This document shows positions 47,232 to 56,220 of a stretch of DNA of 64,000 nucleotides, in pieces; the first letter of the stretch is position 1; the number at the start of each line of letters is the position of its first letter. The position numbers and the translations under genes are program-made. The notes beneath the pieces are model-generated. The model worked only from the letters and a program-made list of their open reading frames with translations, was not told the origin of the DNA and did not search any database. Origin of the DNA: Streptococcus ovuberis (lineage in GTDB: Bacteria; Bacillota; Bacilli; Lactobacillales; Streptococcaceae); NCBI RefSeq assembly GCF_012396585.1, contig NZ_JAAXPR010000003.1, positions 124,001 to 188,000 on the forward strand, in the 5' to 3' direction.

Positions 47232-48080
47232 CTATAACGTCAATTGTTTCCGAAAATAATCAGCCTCACGAGCATAACCGAGCTGTTGAAAAAGCGCAAT
47301 ACCTTGCTCAATTGCCATTTTGCCTTCTTCTTGTCCTGCCTCCATCTGGTGGTAACCTCTAGCGATTTTTTCTACAATCCGCATGTAAGCATCTCTTGTT
47401 TCTGAAAAATAGGTCGTCAATAAAAATTCAAACTGGGTTGCTTCAAAAAAGTCATGGGCAGAAACCGCATGAAAGAGCCCATTAACAAGTATGGTATGAA
47501 TGAGATTTTGATTGATAAAATCTTGAGCAAAAAAGACCGACCGCGTCAACATTTCTCGGCAGTATCCTAGATAAACGCGACTGGAAAAGAAATGGCAGGT
47601 GTCTGCAAAGATAACCAGTTCGTAACGCGCCCAAAAATCTGTTGAGAAAAGATAGTCCACTAGGAATGTAACATCTGCTTTAGGAATGACGTATGCTTCA
47701 TCAAAAAACGAAATGGTCGATTTGATCCAGATACTATTCAGCCGGTAAAATTGCTGTTTCTTACCTTCCTGATATAGTGCTTCTTGCTCTGCCAACAGTT
47801 TTAAGAAAGCTTGCTTCTGAAAGGGGTGACTGTATTCCCTAATTTTGTCCTGTAAGACGGCAAATTCTGTGGGCTGAAATTCAGACACCAAGAAATCAAA
47901 GTCAGCCATCCCCAGATAAATATTCCCTAGACAGGTTCTAAGCTTTTCAGCGGACATCTCAGATTTGCCATTTTCAAATCTTGATAGCATCGAAATTGAA
48001 AACTCTCCACCCGTCGCATCTGCTAAGGAAATCCCCCTGGACTCCCGTACCCTTTTAAAAATTAACCCTAAATTCTGCAT
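47232..48080 (-). CDS. Rgg/MutR-family transcriptional regulator
   Basis: A 282-aa regulator with an N-terminal Xre helix-turn-helix (LGLIFKRVRESRGISLADATGGEFSISMLSRFENGKSEMS, ~1-60) and a C-terminal helical repeat domain for peptide binding (~70-282). Rgg and MutR proteins control bacteriocin and RiPP genes in streptococci, often with a short hydrophobic peptide pheromone. It is encoded just upstream of the precursor gene in the same direction, 71 bases away. No convincing pheromone gene was found next to it. AAAGG precedes the ATG. Confidence 0.9.
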   Translation of the reverse strand: MQNLGLIFKRVRESRGISLADATGGEFSISMLSRFENGKSEMSAEKLRTCLGNIYLGMADFDFLVSEFQPTEFAVLQDKIREYSHPFQKQAFLKLLAEQEALYQEGKKQQFYRLNSIWIKSTISFFDEAYVIPKADVTFLVDYLFSTDFWARYELVIFADTCHFFSSRVYLGYCREMLTRSVFFAQDFINQNLIHTILVNGLFHAVSAHDFFEATQFEFLLTTYFSETRDAYMRIVEKIARGYHQMEAGQEEGKMAIEQGIALFQQLGYAREADYFRKQLTL

Positions 48081-48575
48081 ATACTTTCCTTTTTGCTTTT
48101 ATTCAAATAGTTTATCACAACTTTAATCAAAAAGAAATCATTTCCCCATAAATCTACAACTCACCAAATTCAATAACCACAATCCAATTACAGTCTGACT
48201 ATTGTTATTGCATAGCTACTATTTTCACCTTCCAATCTCAGAATTATAGCTATTCCACATTAAGAATGACACTTCAACTAAGATCCATGTAACATAATTC
48301 AAAGTATCCAATTGGTTATTCTGATAATATTTGAGCTATTTTTAAGTGGAAATACTATATCAAGCGAGAGCTACTATCTCATTTAAGATTTATCTAGGCT
48401 CCCATAAACCTTGCTCTGTTAGAGCGGAACTAATCCAGAGATTAGTGTGTCTTGCCACGACAAGACTGAAAGTTGATAACACCTGTCTTTCTTTCCTAGT
48501 ATTGGCTTTAGGAGCCCTATCAAGCTTACGGTTTTCTAACAAGGGTTTCAACACTGACGTGGGAATGAGGTCACA
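48081..48575. other. Intergenic region upstream of the Rgg gene
   Basis: About 500 AT-rich bases. I searched both strands for a short hydrophobic peptide ORF and found only frames ending within ten codons, none hydrophobic. The rightward ORF here is unsupported. Confidence 0.3.
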
Positions 48576-48581
48576 ACAGAC

Positions 48582-48612
48582 AAGACCCTCGTTATTCTCA
48601 AACGAGGGTCTT
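48582..48612 (-). terminator. Hairpin ending the dehydrogenase operon
   Basis: Perfect stem AAGACCCTCGTT / AACGAGGGTCTT with a 7-base loop, about 70 bases after the E3 stop. The T run is short. Confidence 0.65.
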
Positions 48613-48682
48613 TGTCTTAGTTTAAGCGTTAGTAAGCTTCCCATGGGGGCTCCCTTGCTTTTGCAAGGTGACAGGTTTAAGC

Positions 48683-50443
48683 TTACTTACGTTTTGGTGG
48701 GTTGTGAATCGCCACTCCAAGCACATCAAGGAAGGCTTCATACATAACTTCTGAGAAGGTTGGGTGACCGTGGATAGATGCTGCCACGTCGTCAACTGTC
48801 AACTCAGCTTCCATGATGGTTGCTGCTTCGTTGATCATGTCTGCAGCGATAGGACCGATGATGTGAACACCAAGAATTTCATGGTATTTCTTCTCTGCAA
48901 TAACCTTCACAAACCCGTGAGCTTCGCTAGAGGCGATGGCACGACCGTTACCAGTAAAGCTGTTGCGACCGATGAGGATGTTGTCTTTGCCATATTTCTC
49001 GATGGCTTGCTCTTCGGTCAAACCAACCATGGCGATTTCTGGGTGTGTGTAAACAGCTGCTGGTGTGAAGTCCAGTTTTGCTTTGTGGTGGTTGCCTTGC
49101 ATAGCGTTTTCAGCAGCCACTTCACCCATGCGGTAAGCCGCGTGAGCCAACATCTTGGTACCGTTGACATCACCAGGAGCGTAGATACCTGGGATAGAGG
49201 TTTCTTGGTAGGCATTGACCTTGATACGACCGCGGTCCATTTCAAGGTTGAGGTTTTCAAGTCCAGCCATCTGTGGCACACGTCCGATAGAAAGGAGAGC
49301 TTTTTCAGCGACGACTTCTTCGCCGTTGTTCAGTTTGATGGTCAACTGGTTGTTGGCTTCAACAATTTCAGAAACACCGACAGACGTCAAGAACTTCATG
49401 CCTTTCTTAGAAAGGACTTTTTGCAGCTCAAGAGAGATTTCACGGTCCATACCTGGGATGATACGGTCTGCCATCTCAATAACAGTCACTTCGACACCGT
49501 ACGATGCCCATACCAGACCAAGCTCAACACCGACAACGCCACCGCCCATAACAGCGAGGGATTTCGGCATTTCACGCAGGTCAAGGATGTCATCAGAAGT
49601 CAACACCAACTTAGAATCAATCCCTGGAATGTTGATGCGAGACACTTTTGAACCTGTCGCCAAGATGATAGAGCGACCTTTGATGGTTTGTGAACCGATG
49701 GTTACTGTCTTATCAGGGTTCACTTGACCAAGACCATTGAAGATGGTGACCTTGTTGGCTTTCAAGAGACCTTGAACACCACCTGTCAGCGTTTTTACAA
49801 CGGTGTTCTTGAAGTCAACGGTTTTATCCATATCAATGGTGTAATTGGTTGAGGCCAAGTTGATCCCACGACCAGCTGCGATTTTCAAACCGTCAAGGAT
49901 TTCAGCGTTTTTGAGGTAAGTCTTAGTTGGGATACAGCCGACATTCAAGCAGGTACCACCAAATTCAGACTTCTCAACGATGGCGATTTTCCCACCAAGT
50001 TGGGCACCACGGATAGCCGCATAGTAACCAGCAGGACCACCACCGACTACGATGATGTCATACTCGTCAGCTGCCAATTCTGCTTTTGGTGCTTGTGCTA
50101 CTTGAGCAGGAGCCGCTGGTACTTCCAGACCTGCTGCCTTGAGATCTGCTTCTGCCTTAGCCACGTCAGCTGCGGCTGGAGCGGATGCTTCTTCGACCAC
50201 TTCACCTTCAGCGCCAATATAGGCAATAACTTCTGTAACAGGCACCACTTCACCATTGCCACGAACGATTTTCAAGAGAACACCTGAATCTTCTGCTTCC
50301 AATTCCATATTGGTCTTGTCAGACATGATTTCAAGTAGGATATCTCCTTCATTCACCACATCACCGACTTGTTTTTTCCACTCGATGATTTCACCTTCTT
50401 GCATGTCAACACCGAGTTTTGGCATAATGACTTCTACTGCCAT
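48683..50443 (-). CDS. lpd: Dihydrolipoamide dehydrogenase (E3) with lipoyl domain
   Basis: A 586-aa E3. Residues 1-80 form a lipoyl domain with the target Lys in MSDKTNMELE, then an Ala/Pro-rich linker, then the flavoprotein: FAD-binding VVGGGPAGYYAA, redox Cys pair GGTCLNVGCIPT, NAD-binding VMGGGVVGVELG and the C-terminal HGHPTFSEV with the catalytic His. It reoxidises dihydrolipoyl groups of the complex with NAD. Streptococcal E3 proteins with a fused lipoyl domain are known. The ATG follows AAGGAGAAAATC; a longer frame from 50527 is not supported. Confidence 0.95.
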   Translation of the reverse strand: MAVEVIMPKLGVDMQEGEIIEWKKQVGDVVNEGDILLEIMSDKTNMELEAEDSGVLLKIVRGNGEVVPVTEVIAYIGAEGEVVEEASAPAAADVAKAEADLKAAGLEVPAAPAQVAQAPKAELAADEYDIIVVGGGPAGYYAAIRGAQLGGKIAIVEKSEFGGTCLNVGCIPTKTYLKNAEILDGLKIAAGRGINLASTNYTIDMDKTVDFKNTVVKTLTGGVQGLLKANKVTIFNGLGQVNPDKTVTIGSQTIKGRSIILATGSKVSRINIPGIDSKLVLTSDDILDLREMPKSLAVMGGGVVGVELGLVWASYGVEVTVIEMADRIIPGMDREISLELQKVLSKKGMKFLTSVGVSEIVEANNQLTIKLNNGEEVVAEKALLSIGRVPQMAGLENLNLEMDRGRIKVNAYQETSIPGIYAPGDVNGTKMLAHAAYRMGEVAAENAMQGNHHKAKLDFTPAAVYTHPEIAMVGLTEEQAIEKYGKDNILIGRNSFTGNGRAIASSEAHGFVKVIAEKKYHEILGVHIIGPIAADMINEAATIMEAELTVDDVAASIHGHPTFSEVMYEAFLDVLGVAIHNPPKRK

Positions 50444-50474
50444 GATTTTCTCCTTAATTAATTTTTTTACAAGA

Positions 50475-50489
50475 GGCGACAAAGTCGCC
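50475..50489 (-). promoter_or_regulatory. Small hairpin before E3
   Basis: GGCGAC-aaa-GTCGCC is a 6-bp stem about 30 bases before the E3 start, downstream of the multi-hairpin element. Confidence 0.4.
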
Positions 50490-50510
50490 CCAAACCAGTT
50501 GCTTTCCGCC

Positions 50511-50618
50511 GTAGTGAAAGTCACCAAATATAAGTATTTGGTGACGAGGGGTTGACGAGACCGAGGCTCGTCAAAAAGGAATGGAACACCGCAGGTGATC
50601 GCTTCCGCCCCGCACTAC
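50511..50618 (-). repeat. Multi-hairpin intergenic element between E2 and E3
   Basis: A closing helix (GTAGTG / CACTAC) encloses three perfect hairpins: GTCACCAAATA around TAAG, TTGACGAG around ACCGAGG, and CACC around GCA. The whole 108 bases can fold as a four-way junction. This compact, GC-rich structure differs from its neighbours and resembles BOX-like repeats or a structured leader. It could process or stabilise the mRNA between the two cistrons. Confidence 0.6.
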
Positions 50619-50645
50619 TAAAGGAAAGCAAGAAAAAGAATACAA

Positions 50646-52049
50646 TTAAATCAACAACTCCAATGGGTTCTCAAGCAAGTTCTTGAGGTCCACCATGAAC
50701 TTGGCACCGTTCATACCATCTACGATACGGTGGTCGATGGTCAAGCACAGTCCCATGATTGGGCGGATTTTCACTACGCCATCCACGACAACTGGGGTTT
50801 GTACTGTTGCTGCCACACCCAGAATCGCTGAGTTTGGCTGGTTGATGATTGGGTTGAAGGATTTTGTTCCAAACATCCCCAAGTTGGTGATGGAGAAGGT
50901 TGAACCTGACATTTCGTTAGACTTGAGCTTACCAGATTGAGCTTTTTTGATGACATCTTTAGAGGCCACTACAAAGTCTGACAGGCTCATCTTATCTGCA
51001 CCGTGAACCACTGGTACAACCAGACCAGCGTCCAGACCAACGGCGATACCGAGGTTGACGAAGCGATGGAGTTCAATCTCTTCAGCATTGTTGATGAGAG
51101 AGGCATTGAGGTACTCGTGTTCTGGTTTCATGAGGGTACGCACGACCGCCAGACCAATCAAGTCGGTAAAGGTCACTTTGAGACCTGTCTTGTTCATGAT
51201 TGGCTCAAGGACTTGCTTACGAAGCGCCATGAGGTTGGTCATGTCGATGTCGTAGTTAAGCGTAAAGGTTGGTGCTGTCAGGTAAGAGTTAACCATACCT
51301 TTTGAAATCGCCTTACGCATCGCAGACATCTTGATGACTTCAACGCCTTCTGGCAATTCCTTGGCTGGTTTTTCTTCCTTAGCAGGCGCTGGTGTTTCTG
51401 CTGCTTTCGCAGGAGCTGGCGCTACTGCTGCCAAGACATCTTCTTTAGTAATTTTACCGCTTGGGCCTGTTCCTGTAATCGTCGCCAAATCAACACCCTT
51501 ATCTGCTGCAATCTTAGCTGCGAGCGGTGTTGCCTTAGGTGCTGCGCCTTTAAAGTTTTCAACATCATCTTTATGAACACGACCGTTGGCACCTGTTCCT
51601 GGAACAAGGTCAAGGTCAATTCCCAGGTCACGAGCAGCCTTACGAGCTGCTGGTGTCGCGCGAACTTTTTCACCAGCAGGACGTTTAACAGTTGCTGGTG
51701 CAGGAGCTACAGCAGCTGGCGTCTCTGCTTCCTCCGTTGTTGTTACAGGCGCATCGCTGATGGATGGCGACGGATCTGCAACGACTTGGCTAGCAGTTTC
51801 AACGGTCTCGCCTTCTGCTCCTAGATAGCCGATGACTTCCGTTACAGGAACTGTCTCGCCATCCCCACGGACGATTTTAATGAGGATACCAGAATCTTCT
51901 GCCTCAAGTTCCATATTGGTCTTATCAGACATGATTTCAAGAAGGATATCGCCTTCATTGACCATATCGCCTTCTTGCTTTTTCCACTCGATGATCTCGC
52001 CTTCCTGCATGTCCACACCGAGTTTTGGCATAATAATTTCAATAGCCAT
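50646..52049 (-). CDS. Dihydrolipoamide acetyltransferase (E2)
   Basis: A 467-aa E2: lipoyl domain (1-80, Lys in MSDKTNMELE), Ala/Pro linker, two peripheral-subunit-binding segments (VRATPAARKAARDLGIDL and PLAAKIAADKGVDL) near 130 and 175, and a catalytic core (about 235-467) with DHRIVDGMNG as the active-site block. It passes the acyl group from E1 to CoA. Its lipoyl domain is nearly identical to that of the E3 next to it, pointing to duplication within the operon. Acetoin and pyruvate versions cannot be told apart with certainty. Confidence 0.94.
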   Translation of the reverse strand: MAIEIIMPKLGVDMQEGEIIEWKKQEGDMVNEGDILLEIMSDKTNMELEAEDSGILIKIVRGDGETVPVTEVIGYLGAEGETVETASQVVADPSPSISDAPVTTTEEAETPAAVAPAPATVKRPAGEKVRATPAARKAARDLGIDLDLVPGTGANGRVHKDDVENFKGAAPKATPLAAKIAADKGVDLATITGTGPSGKITKEDVLAAVAPAPAKAAETPAPAKEEKPAKELPEGVEVIKMSAMRKAISKGMVNSYLTAPTFTLNYDIDMTNLMALRKQVLEPIMNKTGLKVTFTDLIGLAVVRTLMKPEHEYLNASLINNAEEIELHRFVNLGIAVGLDAGLVVPVVHGADKMSLSDFVVASKDVIKKAQSGKLKSNEMSGSTFSITNLGMFGTKSFNPIINQPNSAILGVAATVQTPVVVDGVVKIRPIMGLCLTIDHRIVDGMNGAKFMVDLKNLLENPLELLI

Positions 52050-52146
52050 GAGTTTTCCTTTCCTAGTCTTGTTTTTTGCAAAACTTTTCCATCAAACAAA
52101 ACCATACTGGTCATGCAAGCACGGACCAGTAATAGCTTTCATTTGC

Positions 52147-53142
52147 TTAACCTTTATTAACCGTCTTTTTGACGGCCGCCTTAATTTTTTCAACGTTTGG
52201 CAAGATTGCATTTTCAAGAATAGATGCGTACGGTACAGGCACGTCTTCGCTAGCCACACGCACAATCGGTGCATCCAAGTAATCAAAGGCTTCGCTTTCT
52301 GAAACCATTGCAGCAATTTCACCGATGAAACCACCTGTTTTGTAAGCATCATTCACCAAGACCAAACGACCAGTCTTCTTAACAGAGTTGATAATCAGAT
52401 CTTTATCAAGTGGAATCAAGGTACGTGGGTCAACCACTTCTACACTGATTCCTTCTTCTGCCAACTCATCTGCCGCTTGGAGCGCACGCTCCAGCATCCG
52501 ACCGTAAGATACGATTGTTACATCAGTCCCCTCACGTTTGATGTCACCCTTCCCAAGTGGAATGTAGAAGTCTGGATCAAGGGTAACTTCTTCTTTTTTA
52601 CCGTATTGCGCTTTTGGTTCAATGAAGAGCACGATGTTATCATCCAAAATAGACGACTTGAGCAAGCCTTTTGCTTCGTTAGCATTACCTGGCGAAACAA
52701 CCTTGATCCCAGGGATATGGGTCAACCATGCTTCCAAGGCTTGTGAGTGCTGAGCAGCTGAACCGATCCCAGAACCAGAAGCCACACGGAAGGTTACAGG
52801 AGTCTTGATACCACCGCCAAACATGTAGTTATTCTTGGCACCGTTGTTAACAATCGCATCCATCGCGATCGTGATGAAGTCCATGAAGGTCAGGTCAACG
52901 ATTGGACGAAGACCTGTGATTGCTGCACCGACAGCTGCGCCTGCAATGGCAGCTTCTGAGATAGGTGTATCTTTGACACGTTTCTCACCGAATTCAGCCA
53001 ACATCCCAACAGAGGTACCAAAGTCACCACCGTAGATCCCAACGTCTTCACCCATCAAGAAGATTTTATCGTCTTTACGCATTTCTTCTGACATGGCCAA
53101 GTTAATCGCTTCACGCAAGGCCATTACTTTTGTTTCAGTCAT
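52147..53142 (-). CDS. 2-oxoacid/acetoin dehydrogenase E1 beta
   Basis: A 331-aa beta subunit with the thiamine-diphosphate pyrimidine fold: MGEDVGIYGGDFG, DTPISEAAIAGAAVGAA (catalytic Glu) and PKAQYG; the C-terminal transketolase domain follows (about 200-331). With E1 alpha it decarboxylates pyruvate (or cleaves acetoin) and acylates E2. It lies 99 bases after E1 alpha. Confidence 0.94.
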   Translation of the reverse strand: MTETKVMALREAINLAMSEEMRKDDKIFLMGEDVGIYGGDFGTSVGMLAEFGEKRVKDTPISEAAIAGAAVGAAITGLRPIVDLTFMDFITIAMDAIVNNGAKNNYMFGGGIKTPVTFRVASGSGIGSAAQHSQALEAWLTHIPGIKVVSPGNANEAKGLLKSSILDDNIVLFIEPKAQYGKKEEVTLDPDFYIPLGKGDIKREGTDVTIVSYGRMLERALQAADELAEEGISVEVVDPRTLIPLDKDLIINSVKKTGRLVLVNDAYKTGGFIGEIAAMVSESEAFDYLDAPIVRVASEDVPVPYASILENAILPNVEKIKAAVKKTVNKG

Positions 53143-53241
53143 TTGTTTTTAGTCTCCTCAAAGATTTTTAATGTTTTTATTTGCCCGTAGGCGCTCAATA
53201 ACCAAGCAGCCACAAGTTGCTACTAGTCAACTTGTTTTTGC

Positions 53242-54207
53242 TTATACCCAAACGTCTTCAAAAGCAACAGACAAGTCTGGATCTGGACTGCTTTGAGCAA
53301 ATTCAACAGCATCTTCAACTTCTTTTTTCACTTGAGCGACAATTGCATCCAATTCTTCATCAGTTGCGATCTTATTGCTGGTCAAATACTCTCGGTATTT
53401 CTTGATCGGATCCTTCAATTTCCACTCATCAACTTCTTCCTTAGTACGGTAAACGCCAGCATCAGCAGTTGAGTGACCAAACCAGCGGTAAGATTGCACT
53501 TCAATGATAGCAGGACCATTTCCAGCACGTACGTACTCTACAATCTCCTTCATCTTTTCATAAACAGCAAGGACATCGTTTCCATCTTCGACATAGTGAC
53601 CAGGAATGCCGTAAGCTTCGGCACGCGTGTAAAGGTACGGAGTATTCGTCGCTTTCGAAATATCCATTGAAATCCCATAACGGTTGTTTGTGATAAAGAA
53701 AATCACAGGCAATTTCCAAGTCGCCGCCATGTTGACAGACTCGTGGAAGGAGCCTTCGTTAGTTGCACCGTCACCCGAGAAAGCAATAACAACATTCCTA
53801 GTCCCTGTGTATTGTTGCGTCAAGGCTGCACCAGTCGCCAAGGCAAAGCCGCCACCAACAATACCATTGGTACCATAGTTTCCTTTTTCAATATCAGCCA
53901 AGTGCATTGAACCACCGCGGCCTTTAGAAACACCAGTCGCCTTACCAGCCAACTCAGCCATCATTTTGTTAAGGTCCATATCTTTAGCGATACAATGACC
54001 ATGCCCACGGTGAGTTGAGAAGATGATATCATCATAAGTCAATTCAGCCATAGCACCTACTGCTGCAGCTTCTTCACCTACTGAGAAGTGAGTCATCCCC
54101 TGTACAAAGTTACGACGTACTAGCTTGTTGAGCGTCAAGTCAACATCGCGGATACGTTGCATTTTGAGAAACATGTCTAGGTGTTTTTCTTTAGAAATAG
54201 TTGTCAT
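53242..54207 (-). CDS. 2-oxoacid/acetoin dehydrogenase E1 alpha
   Basis: A 321-aa alpha subunit. FSGDGATNEGSFHESVNMAATWKLPVIFFITNN holds the thiamine-diphosphate GDG...NN motif and the phosphorylation-loop region YRWFGHSTAD follows. It starts the four-gene operon. I start at MTTISKEKHLDMF, five bases after GGAGG. The operon is probably the cell's pyruvate dehydrogenase, often annotated as acetoin dehydrogenase in streptococci. Confidence 0.94.
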   Translation of the reverse strand: MTTISKEKHLDMFLKMQRIRDVDLTLNKLVRRNFVQGMTHFSVGEEAAAVGAMAELTYDDIIFSTHRGHGHCIAKDMDLNKMMAELAGKATGVSKGRGGSMHLADIEKGNYGTNGIVGGGFALATGAALTQQYTGTRNVVIAFSGDGATNEGSFHESVNMAATWKLPVIFFITNNRYGISMDISKATNTPYLYTRAEAYGIPGHYVEDGNDVLAVYEKMKEIVEYVRAGNGPAIIEVQSYRWFGHSTADAGVYRTKEEVDEWKLKDPIKKYREYLTSNKIATDEELDAIVAQVKKEVEDAVEFAQSSPDPDLSVAFEDVWV

Positions 54208-54240
54208 TTTTTCCTCCAAGGGTATTTCTTATACTATTCT

Positions 54241-54269
54241 ATTCTATTGTTTTTCTTCACAAAGTTCAA
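54241..54269 (-). promoter_or_regulatory. Promoter of the dehydrogenase operon (TTGAAC-17-TAGAAT)
   Basis: Good boxes with ideal spacing on the minus strand, about 35 bases before E1 alpha. Confidence 0.75.
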
Positions 54270-54336
54270 GTAATTGAATTATTTTCTAAAAACCGAGCAA
54301 TCCTGCTCTTTTCCATGCTCTTAAGATGTTTTTGAT

Positions 54337-54350
54337 GTGAATTTTTTCAC
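54337..54350. promoter_or_regulatory. Rex-like palindrome
   Basis: GTGAATTTTTTCAC is a perfect inverted repeat of the type GTGAA-N4-TTCAC, the core of Rex (NADH sensor) sites. It lies between the divergent E1 alpha and TRIC genes, about 70 bases upstream of the dehydrogenase -35. Confidence 0.45.
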
Positions 54351-54493
54351 CTGATTTTGTTTTCTACATTTTATTTTCACAAAGTTTTCATCTGCTTTTC
54401 GCCTATTTTTACCTGGATTTCTGTTATAATTTAAAGGAGACTATCGGCTGACTCATACTAGTAAACTCTCCTATGAAAACGAGGTGTGAATTA

Positions 54494-55168
54494 ATGAATT
54501 TTGACTTCTTTTTGCTACTTTGCAATTATTTAGGGACTATTGCCTTTGCGGTTTCTGGAACTGCCAAGGGGTTCAAGTATCATCTGGATATTTTCGGTTT
54601 CACCCTTTTAGCCATTATCACTGCCTGTGGCGGCGGGATGATCCGAGATATGATGCTCTCTGAAATTCCTGCTGCGCTGCTGGATCCTACCCCAATCTAT
54701 CTTTCCATCCTTGTTTCGCTTTTAATGTACGTTTTTGTGATTCGAGATATGGCTGAGAAACCAAGGAGCCCTCGCCTCTACTCGCTCTTGACCTTGATTA
54801 ACTTAGCTTTTGATGCTATTGGTCTCGTTATCTTTGCTCTTATCGGTGCAACCAAAGGTGTTGCCATCGGATTAAATCCCATGGCATCTGGTATTCTAGC
54901 TACCCTAACTGGCGTTGGCGGTGGGATCATCCGAGACCTTCTCGTCAATGAAGTTCCAGTTGTGCTAAAGGCTGATGTTTATGCTGTTTTGGCTTTTGGA
55001 GCAGGCCTTAGTTACCACCTCCTTGTGGTTCACGGAAAACTTCCTGCCATCCCAGTCTATATGACACTCTTTGTCACCTGCCTCATCATCCGGTTGCTGG
55101 TCATCCGTTATAAGGTGAACTTGCCTGGCTTAACAGAAAAAGCAGCTCCCTTACAAAAAAACGATTGA
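54494..55168 (+). CDS. TRIC-like cation channel family membrane protein (UPF0126)
   Basis: A 224-aa protein with seven hydrophobic segments and two related halves, each with a Gly-rich signature: ITACGGGMIRDMMLSEIP near residue 58 and LTGVGGGIIRDLLVNEVP near 140. This duplicated GGGxxRD pattern marks the UPF0126/TRIC family of trimeric K+ channels. I start at MNFDFFLLL, behind GAGGTG; the longer frame adds seven residues. Single gene, divergent from the dehydrogenase operon. Confidence 0.9.
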   Translation: MNFDFFLLLCNYLGTIAFAVSGTAKGFKYHLDIFGFTLLAIITACGGGMIRDMMLSEIPAALLDPTPIYLSILVSLLMYVFVIRDMAEKPRSPRLYSLLTLINLAFDAIGLVIFALIGATKGVAIGLNPMASGILATLTGVGGGIIRDLLVNEVPVVLKADVYAVLAFGAGLSYHLLVVHGKLPAIPVYMTLFVTCLIIRLLVIRYKVNLPGLTEKAAPLQKND

Positions 55169-55444
55169 GAGCTACCAAACGCATCAAACCTTTTTCAAAA
55201 TTCACTGTTTCTACCTTGACGTTTTCCTGCTCCTCAACAAGAGTTCCTCGCCTCTATGTCGTGACAGGGATACCAGAACTAGACACTTTTAACTTTCAAG
55301 GAGATACGTTATTATTTATCTAATTTCAAAAGCTGAACAGACTGACCATTTCAAACATTTTTGAGTTGCTGCATTCCTTTAAAAATCGTTCCTTGATAAC
55401 GACCACTTGAGTCAGCTTTTCATTTTCATTTGGTATAACACTTT
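55169..55444. other. Intergenic stretch
   Basis: No gene or regulatory site that I can support before the terminator. Confidence 0.3.
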
Positions 55445-55494
55445 AAAAGGCTTGAGAGCACTGGTTTTAAAACGCAGTGACCTCAAGCCTTTTA
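55445..55494. terminator. Bidirectional terminator
   Basis: A long stem (AAAAGGCTTGAG / CTCAAGCCTTTT with inner CACTG/CAGTG) followed by T-rich sequence separates the TRIC and metI genes, which converge. Confidence 0.85.
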
Positions 55495-55527
55495 TTTTAT
55501 TCTTTTTTTGAATACTGCATTATACCA

Positions 55528-56220
55528 TTACCGGTGGCTCATTTTTCGCGTCAGGAAATCTCCGGCAAATTGTATCGTAAAGATCAAAAGCAAAATCAGG
55601 ATGGTCGCTACTAAAGTCACATCCTCCCGGCTGAGGTTAAAACCGTAGGCTACTGCTACCGTCCCCAGACCTCCAGCCCCAATAGCACCAGCCATAGCTG
55701 TCTCACCGACTAGCGAAATTAGAGTCACCGTCGACACCCGAATCAAATCAGGCAATCCTTCCCTCAGATAGACCAAGATAATATCCCAAAGGTTGGCACC
55801 GCTAGCTTGCGCTGCTTCTATGACTCCACCATCCAATTCAGCTAAGACGACCTGTACCTGTCGGGCAAAGAAAGGAAAGACCGCTAGAGACAAGGGAACA
55901 ATTGCTGCTGTTGCTCCCAGACGAGTCCCAACAATTGCCCGTGTGACAGGAGAAATCAAGGCCAGCAAAATGATAAAGGGAATCGCTCGAAAGACTGAAA
56001 CCACCTTGTCTAAAACTTGGTAAACCCATTTATTAGCAATTACGCCTCTTGGGCCTGTCAATACCAAAAAAAGACCTCCAAGGAGTCCCATGACTCCCCC
56101 AATGATAAAGGAAATAACCGTCATATAGAGGGTAGCATAAATGGCCGTTCCCCAACCCGCTTGACCATCCCAGCCCATCTTAATCACATGGGGCATGTTT
56201 TCTTGTAACCAGGTCATCAT
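55528..56220 (-). CDS. metI: Methionine ABC transporter permease
   Basis: A 230-aa permease with five helices and the MetI block [27 protein letters not shown], containing the EAA-type loop that contacts the ATPase. It forms the channel of the D/L-methionine importer. Its ATG overlaps the stop of metN by four bases. Confidence 0.95.
   Translation of the reverse strand: MMTWLQENMPHVIKMGWDGQAGWGTAIYATLYMTVISFIIGGVMGLLGGLFLVLTGPRGVIANKWVYQVLDKVVSVFRAIPFIILLALISPVTRAIVGTRLGATAAIVPLSLAVFPFFARQVQVVLAELDGGVIEAAQASGANLWDIILVYLREGLPDLIRVSTVTLISLVGETAMAGAIGAGGLGTVAVAYGFNLSREDVTLVATILILLLIFTIQFAGDFLTRKMSHR

Noticed and set aside
48081-48345. Short hydrophobic pheromone peptide next to rgg
   Set aside because: All short frames with a start codon are hydrophilic or end within about ten codons.
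48346-48747. 133-codon plus-strand ORF overlapping the end of lpd
   Set aside because: It crosses the operon's terminator hairpin and has no plausible start signal.
48764-49651. 295-codon plus-strand ORF
   Set aside because: It is antisense to lpd, rich in Cys, His and Phe, and has no ribosome site; it is a shadow of the highly biased E3 gene.
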